Shown: positions 49,042 through 59,076, numbered from the stretch's first letter. The stretch is 64,000 nucleotides of DNA from Dehalococcoidia bacterium (GCA_009841045.1 VXMO01000057.1:21897-85896), one strand, 5' to 3'. Numbers and translations: made by a program. Notes: generated by a model not told the origin, from the letters alone.

Positions 49042-50022
49042 TCATGCGTAGATGTCCGTATAAAGTTCGTCCGGGGTAGGGAAGGGGGAGTCCAACGCGA
49101 ACTGAATCGCTTCGTTCACCTCGTTCTCCACATCCTCATCAATGGCGCCTACTTCGTCCTCTGTGGTCAGATTATTCTCAAGCAGTCGATCGGAAAGCAG
49201 TTTGATCGGGTCCAAGTCCAGCCACGGCTCGACTTCGTGCTGTTGGCGATACTCAATCGGGTCTGCCATGGAATGCCCGCGGAAGCGGTACGTCATGACC
49301 TCGAGGAAATAGGGCCCGTTACCGTCGCGGATGTACTCGATGGCGTCCAGCGTCGCTTGCCGTACCGCGAACACGTCCTGACCGTTCTCCTCACGGTGGC
49401 TGCGCACGTTGTGGCGGTCGGCAAGGCGATGAATGATCGGCTGGGCCGATGCTCGTTCCACTCGCGTGCCCATGCCGAATCCGTTGTTTTCCAACAGGAA
49501 CAGCACCGGCAGCTTCCATAGCGAGGCCAAGTTCATCGACTCATGGAACTCTCCCTCGTTGACGGCTCCGTCGCCGAGGAAACACACCACGAGGGAGTCC
49601 TCGCCGCGATAGCGATTGGCAAACGCCAGCCCAACGGCCAGAGGCAACTGACCGCCGACGATGGCATGCCCGCCCATAAATCCCTTTTCGACGTCGAAGA
49701 AATGCATGGAGCCGCCCTTGCCGCCACTCACGCCTGTTGACTTGCCGAAGAGCTCCGCCATGCATGCCGCGGTATCCATGCCACGTGCGAGCGCGTGACC
49801 ATGATCGCGGTAATGGGTGACGATCTTGTCGTCATCCCGAAGTGGTGAGATTACGCCGACGGCGACGGCCTCCTCGCCGATGTACAGGTGCAGAAAGCCG
49901 CCGATGTTTCCCCGGCCATAGTGCTCGGCGCTGCGCTCCTCAAACCGGCGGATCAGCTTCATCGTCCTGAGCATTGTCAGAAGCTCAGAACGCGGAAGCG
50001 TAGAGTCTATCGATGTGCTCAC
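49042..50022 (-). CDS. pdhA: Pyruvate dehydrogenase E1 alpha subunit
   Basis: RFEERSAEHYGRGNIGGFLHLYIGEEAVAVG...VVCFLGDGAVNEGEFHESMNLASLWKLPVLFLLENN (TPP motif). Confidence 0.95.
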   Translation of the reverse strand: MSTSIDSTLPRSELLTMLRTMKLIRRFEERSAEHYGRGNIGGFLHLYIGEEAVAVGVISPLRDDDKIVTHYRDHGHALARGMDTAACMAELFGKSTGVSGGKGGSMHFFDVEKGFMGGHAIVGGQLPLAVGLAFANRYRGEDSLVVCFLGDGAVNEGEFHESMNLASLWKLPVLFLLENNGFGMGTRVERASAQPIIHRLADRHNVRSHREENGQDVFAVRQATLDAIEYIRDGNGPYFLEVMTYRFRGHSMADPIEYRQQHEVEPWLDLDPIKLLSDRLLENNLTTEDEVGAIDEDVENEVNEAIQFALDSPFPTPDELYTDIYA

Positions 50023-50049
50023 GAGCTATTTCGCCTCCATACACAGAGT

Positions 50050-51426
50050 CTACATGTGTATGGCTTCGCCGAAAGCCGCAAGCGACGCCTCCATCAAAGT
50101 TTCGGAAAGCGTGGGGTGAGGATGAATGGCGCGCCCAATCTCCAGCGGCGTCGCCTCCAGCAGCTTCGCGACGGACAACTCACCGAGCAGTTCAGCGCAC
50201 TCCGGCCCGACCATCTGCGCGCCAAGCAGCGCTCCTGTTTCGGCGTCGCTGACGACCTTGATCATGCCTGCGTAATCGTTGAGGCTCAGCGCCTTTCCGT
50301 TTGCGCGATAGGGAAAGCGCCCGACGTTGACGGTGATGCCGCGTTCTTCTGCCTGCGCCTCCGTGATTCCCATGCTTGCCACTTGCGGGTGGCAGTACAC
50401 GGCCCGGGGTATGTCTTCCTTGATGAGCGGCTGGGTGTCATGGCCCGCGATAGTCTCTGCCGCCAATACTCCCTGAGCCATCGCCGCGTGGGCGAGGAGC
50501 GGCGGCCCCGTTACATCGCCGATTGCATACACGCCGGGGATATTAGTCTGCATAGTGTCGTCACACTCGATGTAACCGCCCGGCCCTGTTGCCACTCCTG
50601 CCGTCTCAAGACCCAGGCCTTCCGTTCGCCCCTGCATGCCCACGGCCACGAGCGCCATATCGAACGGAATGACGCGCGATGTGCCCGCAATGTCCAATTC
50701 CGCCCCGCCATCTGTCAGGCGATTCACACGGCTTTCCGTCAAGACCTCGATGCCCTGACGCGTTAGGGAATCTTGTAGCGCAGCCGTAATCTCCGCGTCC
50801 TCCCCCGGCAACAGGCTGGGCATCAACTCAACCAGCGTCACCGCGCTGCCGTATGAGCGGTAGAAATAGGCAAATTCACACCCCGTCGCGCCACCGCCTA
50901 TGATCAACACTCTTTCCGGCAGGTCGCGTCGATCCAGCGCATGCCTGCTTGTCACAACGGTTTCACCATTGATTTCAAGGCCGGGAAGTTCGCGTTCCTG
51001 TGCACCGGTTGCAATGACAATCGCCTTATTGGCCTCCAACGGCTCCGACTCCGTGTCCACCAGCACCCGGCGCGAGTCCAGCAAGACCCCGCGCCCATTC
51101 ACGACAGTGATGTTGTTTGAACGCAGGAGACTTGTAACTCCACGCACTAGCCGATGGACGACTCTGCGTGATCGTGTGATTGCCTCATCGAGGCTTGCGT
51201 CTACTGATCCAACCGTAATGCCGAAATCCGCGGCATTGTTGATCGTATTGAGCACGTCGGCATTGCGGAGCAAGGCCTTTGACGGGATGCACCCCCAATT
51301 GAGACACAGGCCACCGAGTTCTTCGGGTTCAACAATAGCTGCGCTCAGTCCCAGTTGCGCCGCTCGTATTGCGCAAACATATCCGCCGGGACCAGCCCCG
51401 AGAACAATTACATCAAAAGCTGCCAT
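50050..51426 (-). CDS. lpdA: Dihydrolipoyl dehydrogenase
   Basis: VIVLGAGPGGYVCAIRAAQLG, GGLCLNWGCIPSKALL, YAIGDVTGPPLLAHAAMAQG. Confidence 0.95.
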   Translation of the reverse strand: MAAFDVIVLGAGPGGYVCAIRAAQLGLSAAIVEPEELGGLCLNWGCIPSKALLRNADVLNTINNAADFGITVGSVDASLDEAITRSRRVVHRLVRGVTSLLRSNNITVVNGRGVLLDSRRVLVDTESEPLEANKAIVIATGAQERELPGLEINGETVVTSRHALDRRDLPERVLIIGGGATGCEFAYFYRSYGSAVTLVELMPSLLPGEDAEITAALQDSLTRQGIEVLTESRVNRLTDGGAELDIAGTSRVIPFDMALVAVGMQGRTEGLGLETAGVATGPGGYIECDDTMQTNIPGVYAIGDVTGPPLLAHAAMAQGVLAAETIAGHDTQPLIKEDIPRAVYCHPQVASMGITEAQAEERGITVNVGRFPYRANGKALSLNDYAGMIKVVSDAETGALLGAQMVGPECAELLGELSVAKLLEATPLEIGRAIHPHPTLSETLMEASLAAFGEAIHM

Positions 51427-51590
51427 TTTCCTGTTAGCCTCCAAGTGCCAAGTGTGTCACTAGTGCCATATGCTCATAGAACCAGCATAGGATTATGCTT
51501 GCAAGACGTGAAGTTACACCCTCTACAAAAGAGTGTATGCTGGTCGCAATGGGGCAAGTTGAGATGAATCTTCGGCACTAGGAGGCTGGC

Positions 51591-51902
51591 GTGCCTAATA
51601 CAATTACTGAAGAGCAAGTAGTCGATGTTTTGCGGACATGTTACGACCCTGAGATTCCGTTGAACATTTATGACCTTGGTCTCATTTACGACATAGATAT
51701 TCGAGATGACTGCGTCTACGTCACGATGACGCTTACTGCTCCGGGCTGCCCAATGGCCGGCACAGTTGGCCCCGAAGTGGAGAATCGCATTCTTGAACTC
51801 GAAGGTGTGAATGATTCACAGGTGGATATCGTTTGGGATCCGCCATGGACACCGGAGATGCTCAGGCCGGAGGCGAAAGAACTTCTCGCCGGCCTCATGT
51901 AA
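51591..51902 (+). CDS. MIP18/DUF59 metal-sulfur cluster assembly factor
   Basis: VLRTCYDPEIPLNIYDLGLIYDIDIRDDCVYVTMTLTAPGCPMAGTV; GTG start with AGGAGG. Confidence 0.93.
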   Translation: MPNTITEEQVVDVLRTCYDPEIPLNIYDLGLIYDIDIRDDCVYVTMTLTAPGCPMAGTVGPEVENRILELEGVNDSQVDIVWDPPWTPEMLRPEAKELLAGLM

Positions 51903-52080
51903 ATTCGAGTCGTTCGGGACAGAGTCACGTACGCGGCACTTCACGCACCGGTTAGGCCGCGCAAATTACCACTCTGATGCCAAACAAAGACTGCTGAGAA
52001 GCCTGACTTTGACGGAAAAGTGAAGACACCACACTACTAACTCTTCGGTGGGGCAAATCACGATAGGGGAGTGAGGGAAA

Positions 52081-52965
52081 GTGACAGGGTTACTTGGCGA
52101 GAATTCCTTGGGAATATCTCTTGATAGCAGGACTTCCGTTATTGTGGCGCTCGCGACGGCTGCGGCAGTTCGTGACGAGGCAACAATCAGGCAAGCTGTG
52201 TCTGATGCACTGGCAGACGGCATCAGCAACAATGAAATCCTCGATATCATGACCATAGCGGCCCGGATACAGCAAAGCGTCATCCTCCAGGGAATGCAGG
52301 GCGTTCCTGCCGGGACCTCCGTCGGAGCGGGCGCCGGAGCTCCTCGCCGCAGGCGTGGCCGCCCACCGGGAAGCAGATCAACCAGGTCTCAGGCCGCCCC
52401 GACAACTGAAACGGCGCCCGGGCCCTCGACCGAGGCAGAGGAGGTCGCGGCTGCTTTCTCCTCACGAGAGGATTTCTGGGACCAACTCGTTGCAAGTTTC
52501 CAGGCCAGAATGCCCGATGCGCGCCTCTCCCGCACAGAAGGGCCACGTGAGCGAATTGTCCGCATGGGCCGAGGCAAGATTGGCCTCAATTGGGCCTTCC
52601 GACGGCAGGGACGCTTCGCGGTCCAGATCATCCTCAATAACGAGTCCGTTCAGGACCCGGACCTTGAGGGAATACGGCAGACCGTCGCCGACTACACGGG
52701 CGAGACGGTTGAACTCGAAGGGCGAGGAGCAAACCACTCCACGATCGCTATCTATGGCCCTGAGCGAGAGCGCGACATGACGCAGGCCTCAGTGGACTGG
52801 GGCGCGGTTACGATGGGCCGTATCTATGAAGTGCTTCGGAGTATTGAGGGTCGGCGACGACGGCGTGGTCGCCGCCGCCGTCGTCCTGAAGAGGGCACTA
52901 TCGAATCGCAGCTCCTCGAGAGGCTCAGCATCTACGTGAGTCGCGGATCTTCATCCGCGGATTAG
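52081..52965 (+). CDS. CMD/AhpD-like N-terminus + AT-hook-like linker + DUF4268-like domain + Arg-rich tail
   Basis: [115 protein letters not shown]. Confidence 0.65.
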   Translation: MTGLLGENSLGISLDSRTSVIVALATAAAVRDEATIRQAVSDALADGISNNEILDIMTIAARIQQSVILQGMQGVPAGTSVGAGAGAPRRRRGRPPGSRSTRSQAAPTTETAPGPSTEAEEVAAAFSSREDFWDQLVASFQARMPDARLSRTEGPRERIVRMGRGKIGLNWAFRRQGRFAVQIILNNESVQDPDLEGIRQTVADYTGETVELEGRGANHSTIAIYGPERERDMTQASVDWGAVTMGRIYEVLRSIEGRRRRRGRRRRRPEEGTIESQLLERLSIYVSRGSSSAD

Positions 52966-53020
52966 AGTTATCCGTCAACGCGAAGGCCGACGGCTGCTTG
53001 TGTCGGCCCTATAAGATGCC

Positions 53021-53611
53021 GTGAGTCGTCTGTCCTTTTTCGCGGATGTCGTAGAGAAGATCCGCTCGCCCATCGTCCGTGTACTCGCGGAGGTCGGTGT
53101 TCGCCCAAACCACCTGACTGTCCTTGGCGCCCTTATCGCTGTGGGCGCGGGTTATTTGGCCAGCCAAGGCGCGCTGCTGCCTGCCGGACTTGTCTTTCTC
53201 GCCGGAAGCCTGATGGACGGTCTGGACGGCGCGCTCGCGCGTCACACGGATTCCGTGTCTCGTACCGGCGCTTTCCTGGATTCCGTGTTGGATAGGGTAG
53301 GAGAAGCGGCACTGCTTATCGGTCTGAGCTTCTACTTTGCGCAAGAAGATGACACTCTCGCAGTCGTGGCGACCGCAGCTGCGCTGGCTCTCTCAATGCT
53401 GGTGAGTTACGCGAGAGCACGCGCAGAAGGCCTGGGGCTGAATCGCGGTGGATTTATTCCTGCGCCGCGTTCGGTTCGAGTCGTCATCCTGTCTGTCGGG
53501 TTGATTGTTGCGCAGCCGTTGATCGGCGCCGTTGCCATTACCGCGCTTTCAGCCGTCAGCGCGATTCAGCGAATCATCGCGGGGATGGGCGGCGGCGAAG
53601 GAAGTGAATAG
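53021..53611 (+). CDS. CDP-alcohol phosphatidyltransferase family protein
   Basis: DGLDGALARHTDSVSRTGAFLDSVLDR matches DGxxDGxxAR...GxxxDxxxD; GTG start. Confidence 0.9.
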   Translation: MSRLSFFADVVEKIRSPIVRVLAEVGVRPNHLTVLGALIAVGAGYLASQGALLPAGLVFLAGSLMDGLDGALARHTDSVSRTGAFLDSVLDRVGEAALLIGLSFYFAQEDDTLAVVATAAALALSMLVSYARARAEGLGLNRGGFIPAPRSVRVVILSVGLIVAQPLIGAVAITALSAVSAIQRIIAGMGGGEGSE

Positions 53612-53629
53612 CCGCTGGGCTACCCGGGA

Positions 53630-54244
53630 CTACGCCGGGTCAATCGTTATAGTTTCGTAGAAGAACAGGATCGGCCCCGTCCACGCGCTGTACATCGACG
53701 AGGGCCCTGAGGAGACGATCATGAATGCCTCGCGGGCGTCACCCTCTCCGCGAAAGACGACGAGCGTCTCCCCCGTCGTTTCGGCATCCACGGCTCTCGA
53801 AACCCAATTCGCGTGATACGCGGGCGTTCCATCTGTTAAGGTAGTTTCTGTCTCTTCGACGATTTCAAGGCTGGGCTGCAGCTGCTGGAAAAACCTCATG
53901 CGCGCACTCCCGTATGAAATGAAGTCGATTTGCGGCGGCGGCAGATCCCGCTCGATGTCTACAGTGACCGTCCGCTCCGGTGACACGAGGGAAACGACGA
54001 TTCCCTCTGTGTCCTCGGGATCGCTGATCAGCCAGTCATCCTGATACCGGAAACTGAAACCCAACTCATCGTCGCGGTATTCGAGTTCTGACGTGCCCGG
54101 GATGAGAAACGGGTTCGGGGTTGGCGTCGGATCCTCCTGAAAGAAGCAGCCGGACATCACTGTCGCAGCGACAAGCATAATGAGTAAAACGGCAAAGGCG
54201 GCAAGCCATCGGTGTGTCTGGGACCTACCGAGCGACAACTGCAC
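53630..54244 (-). CDS. Lipoprotein of unknown function
   Basis: From GTG 54244: MQLSLGRSQTHRWLAAFAVLLIMLVAATVMSGCFFQ (lipobox). The track start lies inside prfB and is over-extended. Confidence 0.7.
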   Translation of the reverse strand: MQLSLGRSQTHRWLAAFAVLLIMLVAATVMSGCFFQEDPTPTPNPFLIPGTSELEYRDDELGFSFRYQDDWLISDPEDTEGIVVSLVSPERTVTVDIERDLPPPQIDFISYGSARMRFFQQLQPSLEIVEETETTLTDGTPAYHANWVSRAVDAETTGETLVVFRGEGDAREAFMIVSSGPSSMYSAWTGPILFFYETITIDPA

Positions 54245-54246
54245 GG

Positions 54247-55351
54247 TTATCCTTCCCTCCCCACGGACTCCCGCAGCCACGTGGTCAGGAATGGGTCCAA
54301 CTCTCCGGCCAGCACGGCGTCCGGATCCGACTCCTCGTGCCCCGTGCGATGATCCTTGACCATCTTGTAGGGGTGGAGGACGTAGGTGCGAATCTGGTTG
54401 CCCCACTCCGGCGCAACAAACTCACCGCGCAGCCGCATCTCTTCCTCGCGCCGCTTTGCCATCTCCCTCTCGACGAGCCGCGCCATCAGGATCCGCATTG
54501 CGATTTCTCGATTCCGTCCCTGCGAGCGCTCGTTCTGAACGCTAACCACGAGTCCGGTGGGGATATGCGTCAGTCTCACTGCCGTCTCGTTCTTCTGGAC
54601 GTTCTGCCCGCCCGCACCGCTGCTGCGGAAGGTGTCCACGCGCAGGTCTTCCGGGTTGATTGACACGTCAACGGCATCATCAACGACGGGCAGCACCTCT
54701 ACCAGCGCGAATGACGTGTGGCGCTGGTGCTGGTTGTCGAAAGGCGAGAGCCGAATCAAGCGATGCACTCCCGCTTCCCCTTTCAGGTATCCATACACGT
54801 TCGGTCCGTCGATCTCCAGATCCGCGCGTTTGATGCCCGCCTCGTCGCCGTCAGTCCAATCGAGAATTCGTGCCCTGTGACCGTGTGATTCGCCCCATCG
54901 CCGGAACATGGCGACCAGCATCTGCGCCCAGTCCTGCGAATCGATGCCGCCCGCTCCGGCCTGGAATGACACGATTGCGGAACGCCCATCATGCGGTCCG
55001 CTCAGCATCGCCTGAGCTTCGAGGCCCTCAAGAGCCTGCTGAACACCCTCAAGCTCAGCCTCAAGCTCAGATTCCAGTTCTGATGCGTCTTCCTTCAGCG
55101 CCAGATCGGCAAGGTCTACCAAACCTCGCGCACGTTTTTCGAGGGACTGCCATGTGGCAATTTCCTCACGCAGGGTTGACGCCTCCCTCAAGACGCTTTG
55201 CGCCCGCTGCGCGTCGTTCCAGAAGTCAGGTTTCGCGGACTCGACGTCCAATTGGGAGACACGAGATTCCTTGCCCGGCAAATCAAAGACGCTCCAGATA
55301 TGTCGCGATTCGATCAACCAGCTGTTGAGCGCTGTTCCTTACTTCCTGCAT
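54247..55351 (-). CDS. prfB: Peptide chain release factor 2 with programmed +1 frameshift
   Basis: Frame 0: ATG 55351 MQEVRNSAQQLVDRIATYLERL, then CTT TGA (TGA 55285..55283); +1 shift to GAT (55284) DLPGKESRVSQLDVESAKPDFWND...FRSSGAGGQNVQKNETAVRLTHIPTG. Confidence 0.93.
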
Positions 55352-55400
55352 CGATCCACTGGCTCCAGGTCAGTTAATGCCGTCTACATTGTGATTAATT

Positions 55401-56081
55401 TTACAGGAGAGATTCTCCTGCGGCGGCCCTATGCGCCAAGCGGGTTGGCACGGGCACGCGATAGCGTGGAGAACAGGCCAATGCCCATCTCACCGACGAA
55501 TCAAGATCGATATTGTTCCCGGGCGAAACATAGATGGGCCTCACGCCTGTCCGTGTGCGCACCACTGCCCCAATAGGTTCTCGGTGGTGCATGAGGTGCG
55601 TCCACGCGCCTTTCTCTTCGTCCGGTTCTTGATGATGCCCTACCAGCCGCGACTTTGCGCATCCAATCGTCGGCACGTCGATGGCCAACCCTAGGTGACA
55701 CGCCATCCCAAACTGACGGGGATGCGCCGTCCCCTGTCCGTCGACAAGAATCACATCAGGTTTGGTACGCAGTCCTGCCAAAGCCTCAAGGAGGATCGGC
55801 GCTTCTCTGAAAGAGAGTAATCCCGGCACGTACGGGAAATCTGCTATTCCCTCCGCCGTCGAGACCTCCACCACCTCAAGTGACGGCCATGCCACGACGA
55901 CGGCCGCCCCGTGAACGCGCCCGGACTCCGCGTCCGGCGGGGAGAGGTCCACGCCTGCAATCGTCCGGACTGCGTTTTCAGGCAAGCTCTGATCCAGCCT
56001 CAATTTCGCAGCCAATTGCCGCTGCAAGGCTACTGCCGCTGTCGGCGAAATGTCCCATTCATGCAATTGGCGAATAAGCAT
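55401..56081 (-). CDS. nfi: Endonuclease V
   Basis: TIAGVDLSPPD, FPYVPGLLSFREAPILLEAL, DVILVDGQGTAHPRQFGMACHLG, PTIGCAKSRLVG. Confidence 0.94.
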   Translation of the reverse strand: MLIRQLHEWDISPTAAVALQRQLAAKLRLDQSLPENAVRTIAGVDLSPPDAESGRVHGAAVVVAWPSLEVVEVSTAEGIADFPYVPGLLSFREAPILLEALAGLRTKPDVILVDGQGTAHPRQFGMACHLGLAIDVPTIGCAKSRLVGHHQEPDEEKGAWTHLMHHREPIGAVVRTRTGVRPIYVSPGNNIDLDSSVRWALACSPRYRVPVPTRLAHRAAAGESLL

Positions 56082-56155
56082 GCAACTATCCTACGTCGGC
56101 ATGCCCTCCGCTTGCGTCGCCATGTGCTTCACGCGTATTATGCGCAAACGTCGGT

Positions 56156-56232
56156 CGGGGTGTGGCGCAGCCCGGAAGCGCACCTGCATGGGGTGCAGGG
56201 GGCCCCCGGTTCAAATCCGGGCACCCCGACCA
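56156..56232 (+). tRNA. tRNA-Pro (anticodon GGG), CCA encoded
   Basis: CGGGGTGTGGCGCAGCCCGGAAGCGCACCTGCATGGGGTGCAGGGGGCCCCCGGTTCAAATCCGGGCACCCCGACCA cloverleaf. Confidence 0.95.
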
Positions 56233-56274
56233 TTGAATTGTTTTGAAGCGAATGACCCACGCTGAGGATCAACT

Positions 56275-56673
56275 ATGGATGTCGCCTTTGCTTTTATCTG
56301 TGATTACGCTGAAAACTCGTCCAAGCTGACTGCGGTTGGCATCGGTTTCGACACCATCTTCACTGAGGAAATTCCCCTGAATCATCCGGCCTTCTACGTT
56401 GTGGCCGCGTTCCGCTTCAAGGCCGTGGAGGCAGGATCAAAGACCGTCGAAGTTCATATCGTTGACGCTGATGGCGGGGATGTCGTCCCGGCTCTCAGGA
56501 CGCAGGTGGAGATCGCCCGACCGCAGCCCGGCTACACTCATCGGACCCACCGCATCGCTCTCGGTTTGCGTGGTGTCACGTTCCGTGCCTACGGCGACTA
56601 CGAAGTCTCCTGGCTCATCGACGGCCATGAATCAGCAGTGATTCCGCTCAAGATCGCTCCGCCTCCCAACTAG
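56275..56673 (+). CDS. Hypothetical protein, DUF6941-like
   Basis: MDVAFAFICDYAENSSKLTAVGIGFDTIFTEEIPLNHPAFYVVAAFRF; 132 aa, followed by a strong terminator. Confidence 0.75.
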   Translation: MDVAFAFICDYAENSSKLTAVGIGFDTIFTEEIPLNHPAFYVVAAFRFKAVEAGSKTVEVHIVDADGGDVVPALRTQVEIARPQPGYTHRTHRIALGLRGVTFRAYGDYEVSWLIDGHESAVIPLKIAPPPN

Positions 56674-56703
56674 CCCTTGTAACGCGAAAGGCTCCTTAAA
56701 CAG

Positions 56704-56734
56704 AAAACGCCGCCTGACGGGCGGCGTTTTGTTT
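56704..56734 (+). terminator. Rho-independent terminator
   Basis: AAAACGCCGCC-TGACG-GGCGGCGTTTT then GTTT. Confidence 0.85.
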
Positions 56735-56747
56735 CCTAAGCTCGAGT

Positions 56748-57131
56748 TTACATAGGAGAGATTGGAATCTGCTCGTGGTTGTTCATGTCGAACTCGAGCC
56801 ACGGCTGCTCGGCGGCCTCATGGGCCCACCAGAATCCGAAATCGTTGTCCTTTGCCGCGAGGTAATCGGTGTCACGATCCCCCATGTGGTAGTAAGCGTC
56901 CGCAGGATTCTCCCGCTTCACTTTGCCAAGCTGGTGCTTGGCTGAAACAAATGCGGGAGTTAGCTCCATATCCTCCCAGATCTTGCGCTGAACGCTCAGT
57001 GGCTTGTCCGAGCAACTGCCGATGATGAAACCCACCTCATGTGCCTTGCGGACCATCTCCGTTGTGACTCCGCCTGGCGGATCCCCAAGTTCGAGGGTTC
57101 CATCAATGTCAAAGCTCAGAAGTATCGCCAT
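56748..57131 (-). CDS. HAD-like hydrolase
   Basis: LLSFDIDGTLELGDPPGGVT...GSCSDKP...YYHMGDRDTDYLAAKDNDFGFWWAHEA. Confidence 0.82.
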   Translation of the reverse strand: MAILLSFDIDGTLELGDPPGGVTTEMVRKAHEVGFIIGSCSDKPLSVQRKIWEDMELTPAFVSAKHQLGKVKRENPADAYYHMGDRDTDYLAAKDNDFGFWWAHEAAEQPWLEFDMNNHEQIPISPM

Positions 57132-57161
57132 ACCTTACACCCCATGTGCTAGCTGTTAGTA

Positions 57162-57196
57162 ATGTAACTCCCTGCCAGCACGGCAGGGAGTTACAT
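57162..57196 (-). terminator. 15-bp perfect hairpin between 57225 and 57131 genes, possible terminator
   Basis: ATGTAACTCCCTGCC-AGCAC-GGCAGGGAGTTACAT. Confidence 0.5.
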
Positions 57197-57224
57197 CATG
57201 ACCTCCGTATTATGACAGAAGTTT

Positions 57225-58514
57225 TTAGTCGGGTGAAGTGGACATCACAACGGTGCCCGCCGTGATAGGCAGCACCCCGTGCGTCACTGCGACCTCAGCC
57301 TTTGTGGTGATCTGGCGATCACCCGCGCGGCCCTGCAGCTGCTCAAGCGGATCGGTAATGAACACGGTGCGCATGCGTCCCGTGCCCATATTGCCCCCGC
57401 CGGAGTTCAGCGGGTTCGGGCCCTTCAGGCTAATGTCGCCGGCGTAAAAGTCATGCGCCTCACCGCGCTTGACGCCGCGCCATCCAAACGCCTCAATGTA
57501 GTACTGCGTGAACACCGCGAAGCCGTCGTACGGCGCGAAGACATCAATGTCCTCGGGCTTCAGGCCGGAGCCGTTGTAGGACCGCTGGGCTTGGATATCC
57601 GTCCACTCTTCGGTGTCGTCAATGGTCTGCACCAGGCTGCGCGGAGTGAACTGGCTCTCCGTGTGATCCAGGATGTAGACCGGCTTCTGCTTCATGTCCT
57701 GGGCTTTCGCTGCCGTGGTCATGACATAGGCAGCGGCGGCGAGGACAGGGCGGTCGCAGTCGAAGATGCTGAGGTCGCGCGCGATCATGCGGCCGTTCAG
57801 GTAGTCCTCTTCCGTGAACTCGCCGGGCTCATGCTGCGCGTAGTAGCTGTGCTCCCAGAGGAGGCCGTTCTTGCGCTCCTGCACGACGAAGGGCGCCATG
57901 CGGTCATGGTTCGTGCCGTACTTCTGGCAGTACTGGTTGAACGTGAAACCCTGTCCGGAAAGACCCCAGCCCCACGTGTTTGGCCACACGGCAGGGCCGC
58001 GCGCCTCATTGGAGGGATCCTGGTGATACCGGCCCGGCAGGTTGCCGTTCGGGTATGTCACAACGACGGTCTCTGCGCGCCCGTCGGCGATGGCCTGCGC
58101 GGCCTGCCCGATCAGGTTCCATACGGGGTCGCCGTGGTTGTTGATGTAGCGAAGGTTCTTGAAGCCCATCTGCTGGCGGAGCCACTGGCCGGTGACATGA
58201 GTCAGGCCGTCCTCCGAGTCATAGGGCGCATCAAAGTACGGGCGAGGGCCCCAGACGTCGCTCAACGGCGCGCCGTTGCCCTGGCCGCCGGCCGAACCGA
58301 TGATGCCATCGACATCGTCCAGACCGATGCCGACGTCATCAAGCGCGTTCTGCACGGCAATCATCATGTACGCGCCGAGGGACTTCTCAAGCGTCTCGCC
58401 GTCCCAGCGGCGATCCGTTGGGGAGTGCCCGCGCCCGATGAGAACAGCCTTGCCACGGCCGTTCCAGATGCCGACGGGATCGTGATTTCGCTCCCAGTTG
58501 ACTTCACGTGCCAT
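57225..58514 (-). CDS. Thiolase-like protein (lipid-transfer/SCP2-thiolase type), copy A
   Basis: 429 aa; SLGAYMMIAVQNALDDVGIGLDDVDGIIG, LIGQAAQAIADGRAETVVVTYPNG, GPNPLNSGGGNMGTGRMRTVFITDPLEQLQG, ITAGTVVMS. Confidence 0.85.
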   Translation of the reverse strand: MAREVNWERNHDPVGIWNGRGKAVLIGRGHSPTDRRWDGETLEKSLGAYMMIAVQNALDDVGIGLDDVDGIIGSAGGQGNGAPLSDVWGPRPYFDAPYDSEDGLTHVTGQWLRQQMGFKNLRYINNHGDPVWNLIGQAAQAIADGRAETVVVTYPNGNLPGRYHQDPSNEARGPAVWPNTWGWGLSGQGFTFNQYCQKYGTNHDRMAPFVVQERKNGLLWEHSYYAQHEPGEFTEEDYLNGRMIARDLSIFDCDRPVLAAAAYVMTTAAKAQDMKQKPVYILDHTESQFTPRSLVQTIDDTEEWTDIQAQRSYNGSGLKPEDIDVFAPYDGFAVFTQYYIEAFGWRGVKRGEAHDFYAGDISLKGPNPLNSGGGNMGTGRMRTVFITDPLEQLQGRAGDRQITTKAEVAVTHGVLPITAGTVVMSTSPD

Positions 58515-58572
58515 CTGTGTGGTTTCCTTTCTTATTGACTCGCGTCGATTTCCTGACTGGAAACTGCCGCGC

Positions 58573-59004
58573 CTACTTGACGATCTTCCACTCCGGGATC
58601 ATGCGTCCCGGCGCGGCCTCAACGAACTGTACTTCGCAGGTTGCACCGATGGGAATATCGGGCTCCTCAGTCAGGTTTGTGCCAAAGTCATCGATAAGGT
58701 TCGTGTGGAAATTGATCACCGGGTCTTCTTCAAGTGCCACGATGACGTTAAGGAACGGCTGTAGCGGATGCCACTGAACAAGGCGGGAGTCATACGTGAT
58801 GGAGTAGCCGACAATCTTGGCACGGCCACTGGTCTCCTGCCAACTCAAGTGGAAATCGAAACCACAGTCGCGGCAAGTTGCCTCAGGCGGATACTGCCGT
58901 CGGTCACAAATCGAACAATACTGGACGATAAGCTTGCCTTCGTTGCATGCGTCCCAGAACGGCTGACTCACCGGATCCGGGACAGGTACGATCGGTCGTG
59001 CCAT
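58573..59004 (-). CDS. DUF35 Zn-ribbon/OB-fold protein, copy A
   Basis: MARPIVPVPDPVSQPFWDACNEGKLIVQYCSICDRRQYPPEATCRDCGF (two CxxC). Confidence 0.92.
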   Translation of the reverse strand: MARPIVPVPDPVSQPFWDACNEGKLIVQYCSICDRRQYPPEATCRDCGFDFHLSWQETSGRAKIVGYSITYDSRLVQWHPLQPFLNVIVALEEDPVINFHTNLIDDFGTNLTEEPDIPIGATCEVQFVEAAPGRMIPEWKIVK

Positions 59005-59046
59005 TATCTCCCCCCACTCTTCTACTGACACTAGTATGCCGTGCGG

Positions 59047-59076
59047 ACTGTAGCATGGCGTCAAAGCACATGTCAA
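59047..59076 (-). promoter_or_regulatory. Candidate promoter of copy A
   Basis: Minus strand TTGACA (59076..59071) - 18 nt - TACAGT (59052..59047). Confidence 0.4.

Noticed and set aside
51506-51540. ACACCCTCTACAAAAGAGTGT imperfect inverted repeat upstream of the MIP18-like gene
   Set aside because: Short and imperfect; insufficient to call an operator.
52985-53008. GGCCGAC...GTCGGCC stem before the CDP-alcohol transferase
   Set aside because: 7-bp stem with a 10-nt loop and no U-tract; not convincing as a terminator.
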